Assembly (NCBI GenBank): GCA_022708005.1
Contig: JAKIZN010000053.1
Location: forward strand, 1 to 8,608
Direction of reading: 5' to 3'
DNA: 8,608 bases
Origin: Bacteroidota bacterium
Lineage (GTDB): Bacteria; Bacteroidota; Ignavibacteria; Kapaibacteriales; UBA2268
In this document: positions 1-5,650 of the stretch, piece after piece
Position numbering within the stretch: position 1 is the stretch's first letter
Layout of the letters: each line of letters begins with the position of its first letter
Translations under genes and position numbers: made by a program
Notes under the pieces: model-generated
Databases searched by the model: none
What the model saw: only the letters and a program-made list of their open reading frames with translations
What the model was told of the DNA's origin: nothing

Positions 1-2205
1 GATGCAAGCAGAACAAAACTCGCCGTTACGCCACTCTCGCCCGATAGGCTTTTGGCTCTGTGCGTCGATAAAATTAGCAATAGCTTCGGAGGCTTGTATT
101 TATCTGATTCTCAAGGATTTGCTTGGCAAACGCTCGCTAACGATACGCTTGATTATAGCTACCTCGTTCAAGCGCAAGGCTTTTTCAATTTGCTGCTTGA
201 GTTTAGCCCATTTAGCAAAGATGATTTTTTTATCGGTGGAGTGTGGCTATATAAGGGCAACGTGAAGTCTAATACGTTTGCCCCAATTGCCGATAAAGTC
301 CATGTTGATATGCACAATATCAAGTATAATCCTAATGATAGCTTGATGTATTTAGCTAATGATGGCGGTATATATCGCTTCGATGCCAATTTTAATAATA
401 TCGAAAATATAAGCAATAACCTTGGCGTTACTCAATTTTATCGCATTGGACTAAATCCATCTAACCCAGAAATTATTTATGGCGGCTCGCAGGACAATAA
501 TATATTTGAGTATTTTTATGATAATTGGCAATTTTTCTGGTCTGGCGACGGCATGGAAACATTTGTCGACCCGCGAGATCCTTCGCTTGTGTATTACTCT
601 ACTCAAAGAGGTTCGCTATACAACACAAAGCACGGGCTTTTCAATGTCGGCGAAGGCGAACAGCATCCGTGGGTTACTGCATTTTTATATCAACCGCTTA
701 ATCCAGATGTAATTTATTGCGGATTTGAAAATGTGTGGCGCTCAAGCAATCAAGGCGAAAATTTCGAGAAAATTTCAGATTTTAAAGATAAATTAGAAAT
801 TACTTCGATAGCGCTATCTCGCAAAGATACTGCAATAATCTATGCTTCCAATGCAAAAAAAATCTATAAAACTACAAATTCTGGCAATGTTTGGGAGAAT
901 ATTTTTCAGTCCAATGACTACATAAGTTCGATTAAAACTGACCAATACGGCAATCTATGGGTTAGCATCGGGCAGTTCAATTCCAAAAGCAAAGTCTATA
1001 AAATTAGTGGCGATTCAATCATTAATCAAACTTATAATTTGCCAAATGTGCCTATCAATTGTATCGAAATTGATACCACAGCAAATAAAATTTACATTGG
1101 CACTGATATTGGCGTTTTTGAAAAAGATTTCGATGCAAATAGCTGGAGCAAAATGGGACTAAATTTCCCTGCTGTTATAGTCAATGAGCTTGAACTGCAT
1201 TATGGCACAGGCACACTATTTGCCGCTACTTTTGGTCGCGGCTTGTGGAGCTATAAGCTCTTTGATTGCCCAATTAAAAAGCCCACTTTAGAGCCGCTTC
1301 CCAAAAGATATTTTTGCAGTGGCGAGCTTGTTGCACTCAAAGTGGCAGAGCCAGTTGAGGATTATGAATATTTGTGGAATGATGGCACAAAGGGCAGCGA
1401 AAAAATTATAAGCGATAAAGGCGTTTATTACGTAACTGCAAGAAATAGCAGCAATTGCGTGGCAGCTTCCGATACAATTTTTGTGTGGAAGCCAGCAGCA
1501 GCGAATATAGATCTCGTGCTGATTTCGCCCAATCCAATATGCGAAGGCGATACAGCAAGGCTGCTCGCTAATCTTACTATTATGCAGTCAGTTAAAAGGT
1601 TTGGCTGGTCAGATGGGCAAAAATCTACGCATGGCAAATTCACCCAAACGGGCAGGTATTTTTTCTATGTAGAAGATGAATATGGTTGCATTTATTCCAG
1701 CGATACGGTGAGCATATTTGTAAATCCCGTGCCAGCAAAACCGCTTATCAGAAAAGAAGGCAATTGGCTTTATGCTTCAAATGGCGACTTTTTTAGCTGG
1801 TATCTTGATGACGAGCTTATCGAAGAATTTGAAGGCGATTCGTGCTATATCCATAAGCCGGGCAAATACGAAGTGCTAATTCGGGATTCCAATTTCTGCT
1901 CCAACTATTCCGAAGCATATATTATAGAATTCAACGATTTGCTTAAAAATAATTTACAGTTATCTGTTTCGCCCAATCCGTCAAATGCGATATTCAATCT
2001 TGAGTTAAATCTCACACAAAAAAGCGATGTAAGCATTATAATTTATAACGCCGTAGGGCAAATCATATATGAAAAAATCTTATCCGATGCGGAAGGTTAT
2101 TGCTCCGAACTCATAGATATAAGTTCGGAGCCGCAATCGCTGTATTATCTTGTTGCGAAAACTCAATTTGGAGTAAAAAATAAAATTTTGGTAAAAGTCA
2201 AGTAA
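1..2205 (+). CDS. Secreted BNR/sortilin-like beta-propeller protein with Ig-like domains and T9SS sorting domain (5' partial)
   Basis: The frame is open from the first base, so the true start lies upstream; 734 residues are visible. Residues 1 to about 421 are a beta-propeller of repeating strands. They include Asp-box motifs SDSQGFAW (35-42), SSNQGENF (248-255) and TTNSGNVW (291-298), a GGSQDN loop near 161-166, and several 'NPxxPxxIYxG' blade starts typical of VPS10/sortilin-like BNR proteins. Three Ig-like or SprB-like domains follow (about 427-497, 502-575, 578-642), each with a pair of cysteines (439/486, 514/563, 615/633). Residues 652-734 are a type IX secretion C-terminal domain: SVSPNPS, then IYNAVGQIIYE, ending in KILVKVK and TAA. 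In this family the domain directs export across the outer membrane and surface attachment or release. The ligand or substrate is unknown; a binding or adhesin role is as likely as an enzymatic one. The fold and export route are well supported; the biological role is not. Confidence 0.9.
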   Translation, partial: DASRTKLAVTPLSPDRLLALCVDKISNSFGGLYLSDSQGFAWQTLANDTLDYSYLVQAQGFFNLLLEFSPFSKDDFFIGGVWLYKGNVKSNTFAPIADKVHVDMHNIKYNPNDSLMYLANDGGIYRFDANFNNIENISNNLGVTQFYRIGLNPSNPEIIYGGSQDNNIFEYFYDNWQFFWSGDGMETFVDPRDPSLVYYSTQRGSLYNTKHGLFNVGEGEQHPWVTAFLYQPLNPDVIYCGFENVWRSSNQGENFEKISDFKDKLEITSIALSRKDTAIIYASNAKKIYKTTNSGNVWENIFQSNDYISSIKTDQYGNLWVSIGQFNSKSKVYKISGDSIINQTYNLPNVPINCIEIDTTANKIYIGTDIGVFEKDFDANSWSKMGLNFPAVIVNELELHYGTGTLFAATFGRGLWSYKLFDCPIKKPTLEPLPKRYFCSGELVALKVAEPVEDYEYLWNDGTKGSEKIISDKGVYYVTARNSSNCVAASDTIFVWKPAAANIDLVLISPNPICEGDTARLLANLTIMQSVKRFGWSDGQKSTHGKFTQTGRYFFYVEDEYGCIYSSDTVSIFVNPVPAKPLIRKEGNWLYASNGDFFSWYLDDELIEEFEGDSCYIHKPGKYEVLIRDSNFCSNYSEAYIIEFNDLLKNNLQLSVSPNPSNAIFNLELNLTQKSDVSIIIYNAVGQIIYEKILSDAEGYCSELIDISSEPQSLYYLVAKTQFGVKNKILVKVK
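2102..2131. repeat. 10-bp perfect inverted repeat inside the 3' end of the propeller gene
   Basis: GCTCCGAACT (2102-2111) is followed by a 10-nt spacer and then its exact reverse complement AGTTCGGAGC (2122-2131). It lies within codons of the T9SS domain, about 70 nt before the stop, and about 75 nt beyond the stop of the convergent phosphorylase gene. Neither side is followed by a clear run of T, so it does not look like a classical intrinsic terminator. It could act as an mRNA 3'-end stabiliser or Rho-assisted stop for either transcript, or be chance. Confidence 0.45.
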
Positions 2206-2206
2206 A

Positions 2207-3073
2207 TCAATCGCTAATCGCAAGTTCGATAATCTTTTTTATTTTATTTGCCGAATCTTTAGATGCTTCGATAACGTCATTATGTGATAACTTTGAGGTG
2301 TTTACTTCGCTCAAAGTATTGGTAATAAGCGAAAGCCCGACGCAATCTATCCCAAGTCGCGATGCGGCAGCCGCTTCGAGCACAGTGGACATACCTGCGG
2401 CAGTCGCTCCTAATCTTCTGAAAAAGCGAATCTCGGCTGGAGTTTCATAGCTCGGACCGCTTGTGCTTAAATATACACCTTCTTGGAATGGTATGGAGCT
2501 TTGCACGAGCTTTGCGACCCATTTTTCAATCCAATTTAGCGAAAAAATATTCTTCGGAAATGCTTCCCTTGCGGAAATCGCTGCGGTGCGGCTTTCGAAC
2601 AAGGCAGAAACGTCTCTATAGAGCAAGTTGATGGTGTCCCTTATCAGCATAGCGTCGCCGACTTTATAGTTTGGATTTAGCCCGCCCGCTGCGTTTGTAA
2701 ATATCATTTTGGGGATGCCGAGCAGGTGCGATATTATCGAAATAGAGCAAATTTCTTCGACTGTTCTGCCTTCGTATAAATGGAATCTGCCAGAAAATAG
2801 CAGCACAGCTTTCCCTGCAACTTCGATTTTGCATAATTTCCCACAATGCCCAAGCACACTTGTTTGAGGTAAATTAGGTATTTCGGAATAATCAAGCTCT
2901 CCAAGCGAAGCATATTCGCCAAAATAATCGGCAAATCCGCTTCCCGCAACTACCGCAATATCAAAATTATCGCCTAAACTGCTTGCAATATAATCAGCCG
3001 AAATGCTATATTTTTCTTTTAGGTAGCTCGCTATGGTATAGCTTGCTGCGCTTTGTTTGCCGCTTTGTAACAT
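2207..3073 (-). CDS. Purine nucleoside phosphorylase (trimeric, 6-oxopurine type)
   Basis: 288 residues, the usual length for the trimeric PNP family. The enzyme splits inosine or guanosine with phosphate into base and ribose-1-phosphate in cytoplasmic purine salvage. Visible motifs, matched to human PNP from memory, are: GSG at 44-46 and GRFHLYEG at 95-102 (phosphate and ribose site; R96, H98, Y100); TNAAGG at 126-131; GPSYETPAEIR at 206-216 (Y209, E210 contact the base); GMST at 227-230 (M228, S229); N252 in SLITN, the residue associated with 6-oxopurine preference; and H264 near the ribose 5' position. The usual STVPE is STVLE here. The ATG at 3073 has no Shine-Dalgarno sequence; the stop is TGA. 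The gene follows the GH57 gene by 15 nt and is probably co-transcribed with it. MTA phosphorylase is a less likely alternative, since the 6-oxopurine Asn is present. The residue matches rest on recall, not alignment. Confidence 0.93.
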   Translation of the reverse strand: MLQSGKQSAASYTIASYLKEKYSISADYIASSLGDNFDIAVVAGSGFADYFGEYASLGELDYSEIPNLPQTSVLGHCGKLCKIEVAGKAVLLFSGRFHLYEGRTVEEICSISIISHLLGIPKMIFTNAAGGLNPNYKVGDAMLIRDTINLLYRDVSALFESRTAAISAREAFPKNIFSLNWIEKWVAKLVQSSIPFQEGVYLSTSGPSYETPAEIRFFRRLGATAAGMSTVLEAAAASRLGIDCVGLSLITNTLSEVNTSKLSHNDVIEASKDSANKIKKIIELAISD

Positions 3074-3088
3074 ATATTTTATTCGATT

Positions 3089-5161
3089 TTAAATCATAGA
3101 ATATATTATCGGAAAATCCTTGCAGTAATTTATTTCGTTGCCGAGCGAAGAAGTTTTCAGCTCGATTGATAGCGAAACCTTTTCGCTATCCAATAACTTT
3201 ATTTTTAAATCACAAAATTCACCGAAAGAATATTCAACTATCTGCATATTATTCAATCGGTTATCAAATTCTATTTTATTTTTATAAATATGGAAAATTG
3301 CGGTGCCGTCTATTGACATTGTGATAAACTCATCAAGTTCTATTTTTCGCGCAAGTTCAAATCTAATATATAACTCGCCATCGGAATTGCCAATTCGCAT
3401 TTTTGCGAGAAATTCGCCAACTTGGTGCATAGTGCTCATACCGCCAGCACTGCTAAAAATTGCGGCGCCGTTCCATTGCTCACTTTCGCGGGCTGTTCCA
3501 TTTGCCTCTGGCGAAATTTGGCTGCTCGCTGGGCTGTATCGCCGATGCTCGGCTGCCAAATATATTGGGTGCAACACCTCATAAGGCACAGCCAAGCCCA
3601 AAAGCTCATAAATCTTGCCAATATGCTTCCTAAAAAGTATGTCGAAATCATTTTTGTTGGGAGCGTTATGTTCTGGTCCATACCACCAAAACCAGTCAGA
3701 GCCTTCAGCTATATAGATTTCGTTTAGCACTTTATCGAGCAGTTCTGGCGACATATTGTTTTTTTTCGCTTCGACTTCACCCCTTGCTTTTGCAAGCATT
3801 TTCCAAGCTGTTTGGTCGTCTTTGTCGCCTATCCATATAGAAAAATTAGCATTAATCCACGAGCCTGCGTGAATATGATTAAATGTTTTGGAGTAGTTCG
3901 GATTAATTTTTTCCACTGCTTCGCTGCATTTCACCGTTTCAAATAGTTCGCTATCGGACAAACTCGAAAATAGACAGTTCAAAAATGGAAAGCCATTATC
4001 TTTATAAAATTCCCAGCAATTTTCGCCATCTAATATAACGGTAACTGCGGCATAATCAAGAGCTTCTTCGCCGTGAACCCTAATGATTTCATTGCGGATG
4101 CTCTCCAAATGCGAGCAAAATTCTTTTGCCGATTCCTCCGCATCCCAATTGGAGTAGACAAACCCTATTCTATCGGAGAGAAAATGGTCGCGAAAAAGTA
4201 GCTTTATTTCACAATTTTTCTGATGATTATGATATATTTGCGGGAAAAATTTTAGCGTATCATAGAAATCGCCCTGTGCGGTTTCTTTTAATATTTGCTC
4301 GTCGGTTGCTGTCCATTTTATATTAAATTTAGCCAGCATATCGCAAGTAGCATCAGAAAGCGAGCCTTCCGAAGCCCAAATTCCGCTTGGCAATGCTCCA
4401 AAAGTTTGGCGATATACGTTGATGCCGCGAGCAATTTGCGATTCCGCATCTTCTGGATAGCGAAATTGCACATTACTCAAATCGAGCCATGGCATTGCTT
4501 CTAAAGCCGCATGGCTATCTATCAATATTGGCAATATTGGGTGATATTCTGGCGAGCAAGATATTTCAATTTGACCGCTATTTTTTAGCTCGTTCATTAT
4601 ATCCGAAATTTTTCCGAGCACCTGCAAGTGATAATCCAAAATATATTTTTTGTCCGATTCGCTGAAATTTCGATCTAACTGTATCAGTTCGCTTATTTTT
4701 TTATCTTGTTTTGAGACTTCGCCAATCCAAGATAAATTATACCATACCTGCAAGTCAAGCATTTCCTGTGTGCTGAACTTATCGGCATCGGCGCCGCTGC
4801 TATATTTTTGATATAACTCAAAATAGCGGGGCGAAGGCTTAATTAAATTATCTAAATTACAAATGAAAAATTGATTTAAAATTTCTTGTTTTTCTGCTTT
4901 GCTCAAAGCGCTAGCTGGCTTTTCGGATAGAATTTGCACCCTATCTTTCACCTTTCCGCTGACGTATTCATCAATTTGTATCATCAGAGATGGAGCGAAA
5001 TTAAAGGTTTGCTTGATTTTTGGATATGATTTTAGCAAATACGGCAAATCATAATAATCTTTTACACCGTGCATTCGAGCCCACGGCAAAATAAATTCAT
5101 TTTCCCATTTATAATACGGCTGATGCTGGTGCCATAAAAAAGCAACTTTAAGTGGTTTCAT
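3089..5161 (-). CDS. Glycoside hydrolase family 57 protein (alpha-amylase / amylopullulanase-like)
   Basis: 690 residues with the conserved GH57 regions in order: HQHQPYYK at 11-18; GQIEISCSPEYHPILPIL at 196-213; GIWASEG at 260-266, with E265 as predicted catalytic nucleophile; VILDGENCWE at 375-384, with D379 as predicted general acid/base; and the aromatic block GSDWFWWYGPEHN at 487-499. The PWxRMHxVKDYYDLP segment near 26-40 is typical of the amylopullulanase-like branch. Residues from about 555 to 690 form a beta-rich C-terminal domain including a TMHQV segment. There is no signal peptide, so it most likely acts in the cytoplasm on glycogen, starch or malto-oligosaccharides by a retaining mechanism. 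Exact specificity (alpha-1,4, alpha-1,6 or transfer) cannot be read from the sequence. The ATG at 5161 gives an N-terminus that enters the HQP strand at once; no Shine-Dalgarno sequence precedes it. Family assignment is very secure. Confidence 0.95.
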   Translation of the reverse strand: MKPLKVAFLWHQHQPYYKWENEFILPWARMHGVKDYYDLPYLLKSYPKIKQTFNFAPSLMIQIDEYVSGKVKDRVQILSEKPASALSKAEKQEILNQFFICNLDNLIKPSPRYFELYQKYSSGADADKFSTQEMLDLQVWYNLSWIGEVSKQDKKISELIQLDRNFSESDKKYILDYHLQVLGKISDIMNELKNSGQIEISCSPEYHPILPILIDSHAALEAMPWLDLSNVQFRYPEDAESQIARGINVYRQTFGALPSGIWASEGSLSDATCDMLAKFNIKWTATDEQILKETAQGDFYDTLKFFPQIYHNHQKNCEIKLLFRDHFLSDRIGFVYSNWDAEESAKEFCSHLESIRNEIIRVHGEEALDYAAVTVILDGENCWEFYKDNGFPFLNCLFSSLSDSELFETVKCSEAVEKINPNYSKTFNHIHAGSWINANFSIWIGDKDDQTAWKMLAKARGEVEAKKNNMSPELLDKVLNEIYIAEGSDWFWWYGPEHNAPNKNDFDILFRKHIGKIYELLGLAVPYEVLHPIYLAAEHRRYSPASSQISPEANGTARESEQWNGAAIFSSAGGMSTMHQVGEFLAKMRIGNSDGELYIRFELARKIELDEFITMSIDGTAIFHIYKNKIEFDNRLNNMQIVEYSFGEFCDLKIKLLDSEKVSLSIELKTSSLGNEINYCKDFPIIYSMI

Positions 5162-5219
5162 TCTATTATCAAATTATAAATAAACTGCACATTTCAAGTA
5201 TCAAGCAAGTTAATAATTT

Positions 5220-5228
5220 ATTATAACA
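5220..5228 (-). promoter_or_regulatory. Candidate extended -10 element for the GH57-PNP operon
   Basis: The minus strand reads TGTTATAAT, a perfect TGn-TATAAT extended -10. Transcription would start near 5213 and give a leader of about 50 nt before the GH57 ATG at 5161. No good -35 box is seen, and primary promoters in Bacteroidota often have a different consensus (TTTG / TAnnTTTG). In AT-rich DNA this match may be chance. Confidence 0.3.
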
Positions 5229-5321
5229 TAGACAATTAAAAAATTCTATCTATTCGATGAAATATCCTTAATTCGTTAGTTTTAAAGTTCAGCAATTCAT
5301 CAAAAATTCATTTTTCTCTTG

Positions 5322-5341
5322 TTTTCTGCAAACGCAGAAAA
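5322..5341. repeat. 8-bp perfect inverted repeat in the intergenic region
   Basis: TTTTCTGC (5322-5329), a 4-nt AAAC loop, then GCAGAAAA (5334-5341). The T-run precedes the stem and the A-run follows it, the reverse of a terminator layout, with only a short TTT after it. It could be an operator for a dimeric regulator of either divergent gene. A repeat of this size is expected by chance a few times in a window this long. Confidence 0.25.
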
Positions 5342-5559
5342 TTTAGTTGCTTAATAGCTGTTTTTGCTGAATAATGTATGTGTTCAAATAAAAGCTATCT
5401 GCAAAGCAGCGTTTATCGTCTTTTTTACAATTTCCCCGATATAGCTGATCTTATCGATTAAAAGTAACGTGTTGCCGATAAAATTCAAGCAAATGAAAAT
5501 TATAGCGTAATTTACGATATATATTAATGTAAAATGAAAAATAGTTTTTAGTGTGCAAT

Positions 5560-5589
5560 TTTGCTTGCGCATCAAAACGATTAAATTTA
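5560..5589 (+). promoter_or_regulatory. Candidate Bacteroidota-type promoter for the beta-helix gene
   Basis: TTTG at 5560-5563 is followed after 18 nt by TAAATTTA at 5582-5589, one mismatch from the TAnnTTTG -7 consensus of Bacteroidota. Transcription would start near 5596, leaving a leader of about 55 nt before the ATG at 5651. The AT-rich context makes this only suggestive. Confidence 0.3.
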
Positions 5590-5636
5590 AGAAACTACAA
5601 TTGTTTATGCAATAACAAATGGCTTTTAGCTTTAAT

Positions 5637-5642
5637 AGGAGG
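5637..5642 (+). promoter_or_regulatory. Strong Shine-Dalgarno site of the beta-helix gene
   Basis: AGGAGG, followed by T, lies 8 nt before the ATG at 5651, an almost ideal match to the anti-Shine-Dalgarno end of 16S rRNA. It fixes the start codon, which opens directly into a signal peptide. Neither of the other two visible starts (5161 and 3073) has such a site. Confidence 0.85.
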
Positions 5643-5650
5643 TTGTTTTT

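Larger units (their letters stand above)
5162..5650. other. Divergent AT-rich intergenic region
   Basis: 489 bp between the divergently transcribed GH57 and beta-helix genes. It holds candidate promoters in both directions, an 8-bp inverted repeat at 5322-5341 and the Shine-Dalgarno site of the right-hand gene. No tRNA or recognisable riboswitch is apparent. A 63-codon minus-strand reading frame (5384-5575) starting at TTG/ATG is hydrophobic but has no ribosome binding site or family resemblance, and probably arises from AT-rich composition. Confidence 0.6.

Noticed and set aside
2211..2250. Possible terminator (ATCG...CGAT followed by TCTTTTTTATTTT) just after the propeller gene
   Set aside because: The stem is only 4 bp, and the T-tract is explained by the Lys/Ile codons at the PNP C-terminus read in antisense. 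It is too weak to call.
3303..3727. Plus-strand reading frames opposite the GH57 gene
   Set aside because: They overlap the C-terminal half of a gene with intact GH57 motifs and show no start signals or family features.
5451..5481. TTATCG...CGATAA inverted repeat in the intergenic region
   Set aside because: Only 6 bp with a long spacer in AT-rich DNA; this is expected by chance.
5384..5575. 63-codon hydrophobic minus-strand reading frame in the intergenic region
   Set aside because: It has no ribosome binding site, lies in very AT-rich DNA with AT-driven Ile/Phe/Lys content, and shows no recognisable family. It would also sit awkwardly between divergent promoters. It was kept only as a remark under the intergenic region.
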